Source: Patescibacteria group bacterium
Lineage (GTDB): Bacteria > Patescibacteriota > Patescibacteriia > UBA1558 > S5-K13
Reading direction: 5' to 3'
Length of the DNA stretch: 16,835 bases
Assembly (NCBI GenBank): GCA_028703545.1
Contig: JAQVMR010000018.1
Coordinates: 1-16,835 of the forward strand
In this document: positions 5,834 to 14,800 of the stretch, one piece after another
Position numbering within the stretch: position 1 is the stretch's first letter
Layout: every line of letters begins with the position of its first letter
Program-made: the position numbers and the translations under genes
Notes under the pieces: model-generated
Databases searched by the model: none
Seen by the model: only the letters and a program-made list of their open reading frames with translations
Told to the model about the DNA's origin: nothing

Positions 5834-5910
5834 TGTCACCTTGAATTTGATTCAGAATTTTAAAGAGAGAATTACTTGAGAGGGGATTTTGAAATAAATT
5901 CAGAATGACA
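5834..5910. repeat. Degenerate 77-bp intergenic palindrome, MITE-like remnant
   Basis: The left end TGTCACCTTGAATTTGATTCAG and right end CTGAATT-type complement form an imperfect inverted repeat. TGTCA pairs with TGACA (5834-5838 with 5906-5910), TGAATTT with AAATTCA, and TTCA with TGAA, separated by a few mismatches and wobble pairs; the middle is unpaired. The arms resemble the widespread intergenic palindromes of the GTCATTCTGAA type found in many bacterial genomes. It may now serve as a weak terminator for the methyltransferase gene. An AT-rich run of AAATTTTAAAATTT type fills the remainder up to the next gene. Confidence 0.55.
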
Positions 5911-5941
5911 AGCGGGGGTAAAAATTTTAAATTTTAAAATT

Positions 5942-5947
5942 TATAAT
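5942..5947 (+). promoter_or_regulatory. Possible -10 box for the phosphohexomutase gene
   Basis: A consensus TATAAT lies 17 bases before the ATG at 5965, which would give a leader of about ten bases without a Shine-Dalgarno site. No convincing -35 box sits at the right distance in this AT-only stretch, so the call is weak. Confidence 0.28.
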
Positions 5948-5964
5948 TTATATTTTAAAAATAT

Positions 5965-7314
5965 ATGTTGCAAAAACAAGTTTTTAAATCATACGACATA
6001 AGAGGGATTTATCCAGATGAATTAGATGACAGTGGTGCCTATGAGATTGGATTAATATACCTTTCTTTGGTTTGTAAAAGAACTGGCAAAAATCCAGAAG
6101 ATTTGAAAATTTTTATAGCTCGCGATATTAGAAATTCATCTTTTAATTTGCACAAATCAATTATTGATGCTTTTGTTTCTCGCGGTGTGCATGTTTATGA
6201 TGCTGGACTTATGTCTGTTGATGTAATTTATTTTGCCGTTGGTAAATATGATTATGATGGTGGGATAATGGTTACGGCTTCGCATAATCCCGGATCTTAT
6301 GGTGGATTTAAAATGATTAGCCGTGGAGTAGAGTGGATTCGTGGAGGAGATATGTGGAATCATAAAGACGAAATGACTCAATTTCCTGAGAAAGTTGGAA
6401 GTATTGAATTGGTTGATATTTGGAAAGATTATTTGGATCACATATTTTCATTTGTTGATTTTTCTAAAATTAAAAAATTAAAAATTGTGGTTGATTCTGG
6501 AAATGGAATGGCGGGAATTATGATCCCAAAAATTCTAGAAAGATTACCACAAATAGAATTGATTCCTTTATTTTTTGAACCAGATGGAAATTTTCCAAAT
6601 AGAAATCCAAACCCACTGGGAGAAGGTGCTTATCATAAATTATCAGAAAGAGTTGTGCTTGAGCATGCTGATGTTGGATTTATTTATGATGCTGATTCTG
6701 ATAGAGTTTTCTTGGTGGATGAAAATGGAAAATTTTTACCAGGGGATGATGTATTATTAGTTCTTGCAAAACAATTGCTTCAAAAAAATCCGAAGTGCGG
6801 AATTGTGTATAATTTAGTTTCTTCTAAGGATGTAAAAGAATATGTTGAGAGAATGGGTGGATACGCAATTAGATCAGAAGTCGGATATGTAAATATGGGA
6901 GTTCATATGAAAAAAGATAGCTGCATAATGGGCGGAGAAATTTCCGCACATTTTTCTTATGCAAAGAATTATTATTCTGACTCTGGTTATATTGCTTTTC
7001 TTATGATACTTGAGGCAATATCTGAAGAAAATTTTAAATTATCAGAATTTATGAGTTCTAATAAACGTTGGCATAGGTTTCCAGAAATTGTATTACCGGC
7101 TGATAATATGACAAAAATTTTAGACAATATAAGGAGTCACTATAAAGACAATATTTTAGATGAAATTGATGGAATCACAGTAGAGTTTCCTGATTGGTGG
7201 TTTAATGCAAGGGGTTCAAATACAGAACCAATTTTAAAAATTACAATAGAAGTTTTAAATGAGGAAGACATAGACAGAAGAAGAGATGAAGTAACGAGTG
7301 TTTTAAATTTTTAA
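5965..7314 (+). CDS. manB: Phosphomannomutase/phosphoglucomutase (alpha-D-phosphohexomutase)
   Basis: The enzyme interconverts hexose 6- and 1-phosphates through a phosphoserine, feeding nucleotide-sugar synthesis for glycans and lipopolysaccharide-like polymers. The 449 residues match the four-domain family. Visible motifs are FKSYDIRGIYPDEL (7-20), the active-site loop TASHNP with S106, the metal-binding loop DADSDR (242-247), the sugar-binding loop GGEISAHF (323-330; the usual form is GE(M/I)SGH, so Ala replaces Gly) and the phosphate-binding loop RGSNTEP (416-422) near the C-terminus. Mannose against glucose specificity cannot be read from the sequence, so the symbol is tentative. It stands alone between an intergenic palindrome and a bidirectional terminator and has no Shine-Dalgarno site. 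Such an enzyme could support glycosylation of the surface proteins encoded downstream. Confidence 0.94.
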   Translation: MLQKQVFKSYDIRGIYPDELDDSGAYEIGLIYLSLVCKRTGKNPEDLKIFIARDIRNSSFNLHKSIIDAFVSRGVHVYDAGLMSVDVIYFAVGKYDYDGGIMVTASHNPGSYGGFKMISRGVEWIRGGDMWNHKDEMTQFPEKVGSIELVDIWKDYLDHIFSFVDFSKIKKLKIVVDSGNGMAGIMIPKILERLPQIELIPLFFEPDGNFPNRNPNPLGEGAYHKLSERVVLEHADVGFIYDADSDRVFLVDENGKFLPGDDVLLVLAKQLLQKNPKCGIVYNLVSSKDVKEYVERMGGYAIRSEVGYVNMGVHMKKDSCIMGGEISAHFSYAKNYYSDSGYIAFLMILEAISEENFKLSEFMSSNKRWHRFPEIVLPADNMTKILDNIRSHYKDNILDEIDGITVEFPDWWFNARGSNTEPILKITIEVLNEEDIDRRRDEVTSVLNF

Positions 7315-7324
7315 AATATTTATT

Positions 7325-7355
7325 AAAAATAGAGAGGCATTGTCTCTCTATTTTT
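7325..7355. terminator. Bidirectional rho-independent terminator between convergent genes
   Basis: A perfect 11-bp stem, AAAATAGAGAG (7326-7336) with CTCTCTATTTT (7344-7354), closes a seven-base loop. T-runs form on both strands, so it can end the phosphohexomutase message on the plus strand and the 105-aa gene message on the minus strand. Confidence 0.87.
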
Positions 7356-7369
7356 ATATATTACAATAT

Positions 7370-7687
7370 TTATCTTTGTGGTACTTTCGGAGGGTTTATT
7401 TTTAGTGGATCTGCTTCTTGAGCAGGTTCTTTGTGTGTTTGGTTTTCTGATACAGATTCTTTGTATGTTTGGTTTTCTAAAGATTTTTTTTCTGTTTCAT
7501 TTACCCCTGATTCGTTTATTGTTTTTTGTATTTCTTTTTTTAATTGTTGCTCAATTTTTGTTTTTTCTTGCTCTACTCTTTTATTTTTATTACTAATAAA
7601 AATTGCAATTCCAAGCTCAGCAAAAAGTATTATTATTATAATAATGGCTAAAAATTTTACTACTTTTTCAAAATTATTGATATTCAT
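7370..7687 (-). CDS. Small membrane-anchored protein with coiled coil and Gln/Glu-rich tail, 105 aa
   Basis: The product has one N-terminal membrane segment (about 11-32, with seven consecutive Ile), a Lys/Glu/Gln-rich stretch suited to a coiled coil (34-58), two tandem ten-residue repeats (ENQTYKESVS and ENQTHKEPAQ, 71-90) and a Pro-rich end (KINPPKVPQR). No family is recognised. The layout, a single anchor with a stalk and a flexible tail, resembles small envelope proteins, but function is unknown. The start ATG lacks a Shine-Dalgarno site. Support for a real gene comes from a promoter at the right distance (7714-7741), a perfect terminator hairpin 15 bases past its end, and the sharp polarity of hydrophobic then charged residues. 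The opposite strand reads only as low-complexity hydrophobic sequence. It is divergent from the exported-protein operon and may be co-regulated with it. Confidence 0.58.
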   Translation of the reverse strand: MNINNFEKVVKFLAIIIIIILFAELGIAIFISNKNKRVEQEKTKIEQQLKKEIQKTINESGVNETEKKSLENQTYKESVSENQTHKEPAQEADPLKINPPKVPQR

Positions 7688-7713
7688 AATTTTGTTTATA
7701 TATTCATAATATT

Positions 7714-7741
7714 ATTATACTATATTTTTTACAATTGTAAA
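7714..7741 (-). promoter_or_regulatory. Minus-strand promoter of the 105-aa gene, sharing a palindrome with the opposite promoter
   Basis: On the minus strand TTTACA (7741-7736), a 16-base spacer and TATAAT (7719-7714) would start RNA near 7707, about 20 bases before the start codon. Its -35 box is one arm of the perfect palindrome TTTACAATTGTAAA (7728-7741). Confidence 0.55.
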
Positions 7742-7756
7742 TAAATATTGTATAAT
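7728..7756 (+). promoter_or_regulatory. Plus-strand promoter of the exported-protein operon
   Basis: TTTACA (7728-7733), a 17-base spacer and TATAAT (7751-7756): five of six and six of six matches to consensus. Transcription would begin near 7763, leaving a leader of about 19 bases with no Shine-Dalgarno site before the ATG at 7782. The -35 box is the left arm of the 14-bp palindrome used in reverse by the divergent promoter. Confidence 0.66.
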
Positions 7757-7781
7757 ATGTATAAATAATAAAAACAAAAAT

Positions 7782-9968
7782 ATGAGATTTTTAAAACAAC
7801 TAAAACCGTCTTACATTAGTATTTTTTGTATATTATTTGTCGCATTTTTTTTTATTTTTAACTTTGTTCATGCTCTAAATGATTGGACAGAACCAAATGC
7901 TGATCCACCCGCAGGAAATATTGATTTGCCTCTAAATCAGGGAGCGGTTTCTCAATACAAAAGTGGTTCACTTACAATTGGATCTAGCTCCATAATAGAA
8001 GATGATTATTACTTTAAAGTTTTAAATGGTCCAGCTCTTTTTGAGAATTTAGATATATATGAAAACGGTGAATTAAAACTAGGTATTGGTTCACAAATAT
8101 CATTATCTGATGAAACTTCAAAAATTAATTTGTCTGGCGGATCAACATTAAATTTAAATGGGGGATCTATAAATTTATCTGGAGGTGCTAAGTTGAGTGG
8201 AGTTTCTAATGCTAGTGGCAAGGGTGATATTATAAGCGTTGTTCATAGTGGAGACGGTTCACTTGGGAGTGGAATTTATTCTTATGCCCCTTCTGGCGGA
8301 ATTGCTATTGATGCAAGAACAATTGACGGAACTGGTATTTTTGCAAGCTCAACGGGGGTTGATTCTTATTCTATTTATAGTGTGAGTAATGGTGGTTTGG
8401 CGGGAAGATTTGATGGTAGGGTTATTGTTTATGATTCAACACAATTAAAATATGTGGATTTGAAAGACGGACACATTCTTGCACCATTTGGTTTTTCAAC
8501 TGTTATTAACGAAGCAGGTTCCACGCAAGGAAATTCAGTTTTTCAAAATAATACAGTAGTTACAAACAAATTATGTTTTTCAGATATAGATGCATCCGGT
8601 AAACAGACTGGAAATTTGGAATGTATGACAGAAATAGTGGGTGGCCCAAGCTCCGAAAATTCTTTTATTTGGAATGTTGGAAGTGGTAGTGATTTTTCTG
8701 GAGCAACCCAAACTGCTGATATGAATTTAGATGGACTCATTTCTGTTAGGTGTAACGGTGATGGCGCAGAGCAAGAACCATCAAAGGGAATAAAAATAGG
8801 GGACAATTCTTATATATATGATAGTTCTTGTGGACTATCTGGAGGTGTTGAGATACCCGCAACTTTACATGTTCAATCTGGGGAAACAATTAATATAGGA
8901 TCAAATCCAGGGATAGTAAATAATGCTATAGTGTTAAAAATAAGCAACGCATCAACGCCCCTAGTAAATGTTTTGGGGAGTGGGAAAGTGGGTGTTGGTA
9001 TAAGTGCTCCAGAAGCAATTTTACATCTAAGGACGACTGAAGGAAATGCTGAAATAAATATTCAAAGCATTTCAAGTCCAAAGTGGGGAATATATCAAGA
9101 TGATACAACAGATGATTTAAGGTTTTGGAATGTAGATAATAGAATGACTATTACAAATGAAGGTAGGCTGGGTATTGGTACAAGTACTCCAGAAGCAACC
9201 CTACATTTAAAAACTAACGATTCTAATGTTAATGTGGGCGCTGGAATAAAAATTCAGACGGGAAGCTTATCAAAATGGTCCATATATCAAAGAGGTACAT
9301 ATGGTGATCCAGATCCAGCAGAGTTTGGTTCTTTAAGATTTAAAAATATAAATGATGTTATGACCATAACGAATTATGGTAATATTGGAATTGGAACTAC
9401 TGCTCCATCTGCAAGATTAGACGTAGCCGGATCTGTTAATATAATGGGGAGTTTATATATTGGTAACAATGGAAATTTTTTAGGAAAGGTAGAGGCAGAC
9501 GGAGTATGTGATTCAGAATATGGAGATTGTTTGGGTGGTCCATCTCTAAAGGTTGGTGGGATTAAATGTGTTAATAAAGAAAATGCTCTTAAATATAGTC
9601 TAATGAATTGGGGTGATTGTTATTCTATTGTGGACGAACCCTGGGCTGTTACCGGTAAAGATGTTTATAGATATCCTTCGATAAAAAATATATATGAGCC
9701 AGCGTATGAACAACCCGGATTTACCACTGGATTATTTTATTTGAGTGGTTCTGATTCATATATGGATGCTTCAGCTAATAGATTTTGCATACAACTTGGT
9801 TACACAGGATCCAGTTTCGTTGAAGCACAGAGATATTCTTCTTATTATTATTATACAATATTTGATGTTTATTGGGACTTATCTTCAAATAGTTGGAAAA
9901 TTCTCGAACACGCCAACCTCACACCAGAACATCCAGCATATTTTATAGAAGAAATACATTGTTATTAA
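7782..9968 (+). CDS. Exported tail-fibre-like repeat protein, 728 aa
   Basis: An N-terminal signal peptide or anchor (hydrophobic about 11-31) ends in VHA, a plausible signal-peptidase site. The next segment, WTEPNADPPAGNIDLPLN (35-52), is a motif I associate with secreted Patescibacteria proteins. A Gly/Ser-rich stretch with short beta repeats follows (about 96-210, for example INLSGGSTLNLNGGSINLSGG). Three diverged repeats of the G(V/I)G(I/T)xxP type start near 402 (GKVGVGISAPEAILHL), 462 (GRLGIGTSTPEATLHL) and 534 (GNIGIGTTAPSARLDV), as in phage tail-fibre and trimeric adhesin stalks. The C-terminal region (about 574-728) carries six Cys and many Tyr and resembles a globular tip domain. 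The likely role is a surface fibre for attachment; the partner is unknown. It heads the exported-protein block: the next gene begins six bases after its stop. Confidence 0.82.
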   Translation: MRFLKQLKPSYISIFCILFVAFFFIFNFVHALNDWTEPNADPPAGNIDLPLNQGAVSQYKSGSLTIGSSSIIEDDYYFKVLNGPALFENLDIYENGELKLGIGSQISLSDETSKINLSGGSTLNLNGGSINLSGGAKLSGVSNASGKGDIISVVHSGDGSLGSGIYSYAPSGGIAIDARTIDGTGIFASSTGVDSYSIYSVSNGGLAGRFDGRVIVYDSTQLKYVDLKDGHILAPFGFSTVINEAGSTQGNSVFQNNTVVTNKLCFSDIDASGKQTGNLECMTEIVGGPSSENSFIWNVGSGSDFSGATQTADMNLDGLISVRCNGDGAEQEPSKGIKIGDNSYIYDSSCGLSGGVEIPATLHVQSGETINIGSNPGIVNNAIVLKISNASTPLVNVLGSGKVGVGISAPEAILHLRTTEGNAEINIQSISSPKWGIYQDDTTDDLRFWNVDNRMTITNEGRLGIGTSTPEATLHLKTNDSNVNVGAGIKIQTGSLSKWSIYQRGTYGDPDPAEFGSLRFKNINDVMTITNYGNIGIGTTAPSARLDVAGSVNIMGSLYIGNNGNFLGKVEADGVCDSEYGDCLGGPSLKVGGIKCVNKENALKYSLMNWGDCYSIVDEPWAVTGKDVYRYPSIKNIYEPAYEQPGFTTGLFYLSGSDSYMDASANRFCIQLGYTGSSFVEAQRYSSYYYYTIFDVYWDLSSNSWKILEHANLTPEHPAYFIEEIHCY

Positions 9969-9974
9969 ATATAT

Positions 9975-11507
9975 ATGAAAAAAATATTTTATTTGTTTTT
10001 TGTGTCCATCTCCGCGGTATTTTTGTTCATTTGTTTTGATTATGTATCCGGAGATGTAATAAATGAAGACTATCTTTGTAATAATTCAAGTAAACCGTAT
10101 TTTGATGATATTTTAGATCAGTGTATTGGGGAATTTCAACTTTCTACAAAAGAAGCAATGAACATGCAAAACATAATAAACATTGCTAATAATTTTAATA
10201 ATATTAAAAATAACACAATATCGTCATTTATATATTTAAACAATGATTTAAAAAATATTTTAACAGAAAAATTTGATTTTTATTATTCACCAAATTCAAA
10301 TATTAGCACAACCACATTAGAGGGGATTAATGGTGTTGGTGGTATTTCTCGACCAGATAGAGATGCTTTTTTTAGAGATAGATATGTTTCATATATAGGA
10401 TTAAAAGAATCTATAGATATTTTAAGTAAATACAATAATTTAGGTTCTTCAATTCAGGGCCTAATAACACTATTAAATACAACAGAAGCTTATATTAAAA
10501 ATAGTTCCCTGGATACAAGTGTATTTATTAAGGATATACAAAATTCAGAGTCTCAATTACAAAATTATATAAACACAATTAATGATGATATAAATAGAAT
10601 ATATATATCAATATCTAATTTTGATATTGATAATCCAGATAGTTTTTCTGATTTTATAGAAAATTCTCCAGAAAATAAAAATCAATTTAATTCAAGAAAA
10701 GATGAATATTTAGCAGTTAGAGATGCCATTATAGAATTGGCAATTACAGCAATTCAGCAAGTTGAAGCAGCATATAATGGTCATTCTAGTATCACAGCAA
10801 ATCCAATTCAAGTTTATAACGATGGGTCTATTTCTACTGTTACTGTTACATTAAAGGATTCTTTGAAAAATCCAGTTGTTGGAAAATTAGTCACCCTACA
10901 AAGTTCAAGCAGGGTTGATATATCACCATCCAGTGTTACAACAAATGTAAGTGGTATAGCCGAATTTGAAGTCTCTTCTTATGATGTTGGATATATAGAT
11001 CTTGATGTCATCACTCAAGATGAAGATGTTGTTATATATGGCAGTTATTTAATAGAGGTTATTGAAAATCCAGCAATAAAGGGATGTGAAAAAAGTGGTG
11101 GGGAATGGAATGGAAAAGAATGTATATGTCCAGATGGTTTTGTGTGGGATGAAAAATTATTACAATGTGTAAAATCTGGAGGTGGCGTTGATGAAAAAAC
11201 TTGTAAAGAAGGTGGTGGAGAATGGACAGGAGAAGAATGTAAATGTAAAGAGGAAGGTTTTGTTTGGAGTGAATTAGAGTTACAGTGTGTTAATATCCAC
11301 GACAGATGTCAAGAAGGCGGTGGAGAATGGACAGGAGAAGAATGTATATGTCCAGATGGTTTTGTGTGGGATTATGAACAATTAAGGTGTATTAATTTAT
11401 CAGAGGCGGGATGTATAAATAGTGGTGGAGAATGGACAGGAGAAGAATGTAAATGTCCAGATGGTACTTTTTGGAATGAAAAAGAATTACTGTGTGCACA
11501 AAAATAA
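9975..11507 (+). CDS. Exported protein with Big_1-like domain and four Cys-rich repeats, 510 aa
   Basis: A signal peptide (about 1-26, MKKIFYLFFV through DYVSG) leads a mostly helical Asn/Ile-rich region (about 50-265). Then comes a bacterial Ig-like domain of Big_1/invasin type (about 272-363), visible in ITANPIQVYNDGSISTVTVTL, VGKLVTLQSSS and TTNVSGIAEFEV. The C-terminus has four repeats (371-398, 410-438, 445-472, 480-507). Each carries four Cys in the order C-x(n)-GGEW-x-G-x-EC-x-C-x(n)-W-x(n)-C, so 16 Cys in about 137 residues, presumably disulfide-bonded outside the membrane. No Lys-rich cell-wall anchor or LPXTG is seen. Likely a surface adhesin or a structural partner of the preceding fibre protein; the ligand is unknown. 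It is packed six bases behind the upstream gene with no ribosome site, suggesting coupled expression. Confidence 0.82.
   Translation: MKKIFYLFFVSISAVFLFICFDYVSGDVINEDYLCNNSSKPYFDDILDQCIGEFQLSTKEAMNMQNIINIANNFNNIKNNTISSFIYLNNDLKNILTEKFDFYYSPNSNISTTTLEGINGVGGISRPDRDAFFRDRYVSYIGLKESIDILSKYNNLGSSIQGLITLLNTTEAYIKNSSLDTSVFIKDIQNSESQLQNYINTINDDINRIYISISNFDIDNPDSFSDFIENSPENKNQFNSRKDEYLAVRDAIIELAITAIQQVEAAYNGHSSITANPIQVYNDGSISTVTVTLKDSLKNPVVGKLVTLQSSSRVDISPSSVTTNVSGIAEFEVSSYDVGYIDLDVITQDEDVVIYGSYLIEVIENPAIKGCEKSGGEWNGKECICPDGFVWDEKLLQCVKSGGGVDEKTCKEGGGEWTGEECKCKEEGFVWSELELQCVNIHDRCQEGGGEWTGEECICPDGFVWDYEQLRCINLSEAGCINSGGEWTGEECKCPDGTFWNEKELLCAQK
11085..11495 (+). repeat. Tandem coding repeats for four-Cys modules
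   Basis: Four in-frame units of 28-29 codons encode the Cys modules, with unit starts 117, 105 and 105 bases apart. Units 2-4 share an identical 27-base core (11214-11240, 11319-11345, 11424-11450), and units 1 and 3 share an identical 33-base core (11118-11150 and 11340-11372). Such identity at DNA level implies recent duplication or gene conversion. Confidence 0.85.
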
Positions 11508-11523
11508 ACATTAATTAATTATC

Positions 11524-11751
11524 ATGGAAAATAAAAGAAAAAAAATAATATTACTCATTTTTCTTGTAATAATCTTTCTTGCAGTTTTTGTTGTTTTTGC
11601 TTTTATCCTTACGGGTAAGATTAATTTTTTTAGAAAGCAAAAAGATCAAAAGAATTATTTGAATATAGATAAAAATAAAGTTATAGAAAATCCAACAAAA
11701 GAGGATATAAAAAATTTAATAGACACAATTCAAAACAATGGAGAACTATAA
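11524..11751 (+). CDS. Small single-pass membrane protein, 75 aa
   Basis: The start follows the preceding stop by 16 bases. Residues 1-7 are basic (MENKRKK), 8-30 form one strongly hydrophobic membrane helix, and 31-75 are hydrophilic and Lys/Asn/Asp-rich with a possible amphipathic helix near the end (TKEDIKNLIDTIQNNGEL). The charge pattern predicts the N-terminus in the cytoplasm and the tail outside. No family is recognised and no ribosome site is seen. Its place between two large secreted proteins suggests an accessory role in their secretion or anchoring, which is inference only. The shared strand and short spacing support membership of the same operon. Confidence 0.6.
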   Translation: MENKRKKIILLIFLVIIFLAVFVVFAFILTGKINFFRKQKDQKNYLNIDKNKVIENPTKEDIKNLIDTIQNNGEL

Positions 11752-11791
11752 TTTGCTGTATTGTTGAATATTTTTTAGAAAAAAATAAAAA

Positions 11792-11797
11792 TATAAT
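11792..11797 (+). promoter_or_regulatory. Possible -10 box before the LamG protein gene
   Basis: A consensus TATAAT ends five bases before the ATG at 11803, which would give an essentially leaderless message as proposed for 4616 and 16274. No good -35 box lies 16-18 bases upstream, so the case is weaker, and the gene may instead be read from the upstream operon. Confidence 0.32.
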
Positions 11798-11802
11798 TTA
11801 AG

Positions 11803-14800
11803 ATGAAAAAAAATATAATTAAATTTTTTATATTATGCACAATTGTTATTGTGCTTTTTTCGGGAATTTTATTTTTATCTTTTAAAAATAGACAAAATGT
11901 TTTTGCCATAGGAGGAGATGATATGGCTGGGTGGTTTTGGTCTCCATTGTTAGGATGGGTTTCTCAGGGTTGTAATAATAGATATTATGATGCTTATCAA
12001 AATTTTTGTGGAATGCCTACAAAAAAACCATTTTTAGATGTGAATTTTGACGGTTCTGATTTTCTTACAAATACAACTAAAGTTAAAGATAGTTCAGAGA
12101 ATGCACTTTTGGGAGAATATCAAATATTTAATGGTTCTTCTTTCGTGGGAAAGATGATCACTCTTGAAAATGTAAAAAATGGAAAATCAAACTCTAATTA
12201 TGATTCTTCTTTTTATGGATTTGATAATTCTGCCATAGAATTTGATAACGAAAATTTTATGGTAAAAGAAGACGATAAAGATTTTTCAATAAGTTTATGG
12301 TTTAAGATTAATACAACAAAAATAGCAGATGATGAAAAAGCATTTCTTTTTTCAAATGGAGAATTTGATGATGATAGAAATCTTAGATATTATTGTTATT
12401 TGTATCATGATTCTTCAAGACAAGATAGGATTGTCTGTGGACTTGGAGACACAGAAATCAATGAAGAGATAGATATAGAAGCAGGGTCTTGGCATAATTT
12501 AACATTTGTATCAAGCGATACAGGCCAAATAAAATTATATGTTAATTATACTGGTAATGCAGAAGATTGTTCTTCTACTAATGAAACTGGTTGTGGGGTT
12601 AGTGATGGGCTATTGGGTGTTAATTCTTTGAATAGTACACTTTCAGATCCAATTGATATAAATAAAAGACTTATACTTGCTAATATGATTAGTAGAAATT
12701 CTTTTGATAACTACACAATGGGCTTTCCGGGTTTAATTGATGAATTTAGATTTTTTGAAACAGGACTCATGGCTAGTGAAGTAAAAATAAATACTCATCA
12801 TAATTCTAATTATGGATTAAATATGGATTCCGATGGTAGTTTAAGTGGTTGGTCGTGGTCTAGTCACTATGGTTGGATTTGTTTTGGATCTACTTGTGAT
12901 AATGGATATGGAACTCAACCAAATCCGAGAGAAACAAAGGTTAATTTTCTTTCCTCCCCATCACAGGGAATATTTCAATATATGATTACTGGTTGGGCAA
13001 AAATAATAGGTCTTAATAAAGTAAATTCTGATGTTGGTTGGATATCGCTAAACTCAAATACAGAAATAAGCCCAGGGGCGGGAGATATAACATATTTAGA
13101 ATGCTCAAGTTGTTCTGTAAAAGATGTAGAAACAGGATTAATTTCATATTGGAAAATGGATGAACAATCTGGCGATGTAATTTCTGATTATTCTGGCTTT
13201 GATAATCGTGGAAATTTATTTTCAAATAATGAAAATTTTTCATACCCCAATGGAGTTGTAAATAATTGTATATATTTAGACGGAGATGATTATATACAAT
13301 CCACCGGAGCCTACAAAATTGATAAGGAGAGTTTTTCAGTTCAATTATGGATTAATCCACTAGAATCAAATGGAGAAGAAAGTATTTTATATACAAATTC
13401 AGAATTAAATTTTAATGTAACTATAAAAGATAACAAAAAAATTACTTTAAATTTTGAGAAACAAAGCGAAAGTATTGATTATAGTTTTACTGATAATTGG
13501 TATCAAATTTCTGTTATTGTAAGAAATGGTTCATTAATCTCTCTTTATATAAATAAAGATTTAATAATGGAATTTAAGATAGATAAGTATAAGGATTTAA
13601 TCCTTGAAAATTTAATTATAGGATCAGACGGTGATTATAAGAATAATTTTTTCGGATATGTTGATATGTTTAGATTGTATCAAAAAGTCCTATCAGAAGA
13701 TGAGATTATATATAATTATTATTATCCAGAGAAAAGACTTTGTTCTGCTTGTTTTTACGTTCAAAATGCACTTGATAAAATAAACATTTGCTATGATTGT
13801 GGTGAGTGTTATTTAGATGGAACTGAAACTAATTGTAAATCATGTGCAGAATGTAGAAGATATGGACTAGTTTTTGATACCAATACTTCTAATATTAAGG
13901 GCTTTGCTTGGAGTGGACCAGATCCAAATGGTTATACGACAGAGCGTGGACTTGGTTGGGTAAAATTTTCACCAACTCTTTCAGCTGGATTGTATAAATC
14001 TTATATTTCTGCCCAATATGGAAATATTTATAGTAGGTCAAATATAGGAACAGAGTATACTATAGTTCCACCAGTTGGACAATATAATGCAACTTATTTA
14101 ATACAGGCAAATGGAAATATTACAAATTGGATTAGCGAGCAAATGGTAGTAAAAAATGAACAAAATAAAATAATAGGTTTTGATTATTCAAGTAAGTGGT
14201 TAAATCAGAATGTAAATTATAATTTTCCTAGCCAAAATAATAATTATGGAAATGTTTTAGGATCATTAGATTATGATGGTATTGTTGGTGGAGAATATGG
14301 AACAATAGAACATACTATGCCTGAGCCCGGTTATTTGTGTTTGGATAATAAAATATATAAACCGGATGGGAAATTTTTTAAAGATGGAAAATTCACTATA
14401 GAAGCACAAGAAGATATGGATGATGCTTATATATTTTGGGAAAAGAGTGGGTGTGACAACGCATCAGGTATTTTTGTTATAGATGGAGATTTGGTAATTA
14501 ATGGGAATATACGTTATTATAGTAATGTAATAAATAATGTAAAAGAGCTTTCTTCTGTAGTGTGGATAATAAAGGGGGATTTATATATTGATCCATCTGT
14601 TACTGGTCTTGCGGGAACATTTATAGTTTTGGGTGCTGTTGATCATAATGGTAATGATATACAGTGCGGAGACAATGTTAATGATCCTGAGCCAAAATGT
14701 GGTATTATATATACAGGGGCTTCAAATAAACAACTTATTGTCTCTGGTCAATTTTTAGCGAAAAATTTTCAATTTCAAAGAACATATAAAAGTGATTTTA

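Noticed and set aside
7378..7709. Plus-strand open frames of 72 and 92 codons opposite the 105-aa gene
   Set aside because: They are low-complexity Phe/Leu/Ile strings that mirror an A-rich coding strand on the minus side, with no start signal; the minus-strand gene has promoter, terminator and a sensible protein layout.
9745..9948. Plus-strand 67-codon frame inside the tail-fibre gene
   Set aside because: It lies wholly inside the long exported-protein frame and has no start signal.
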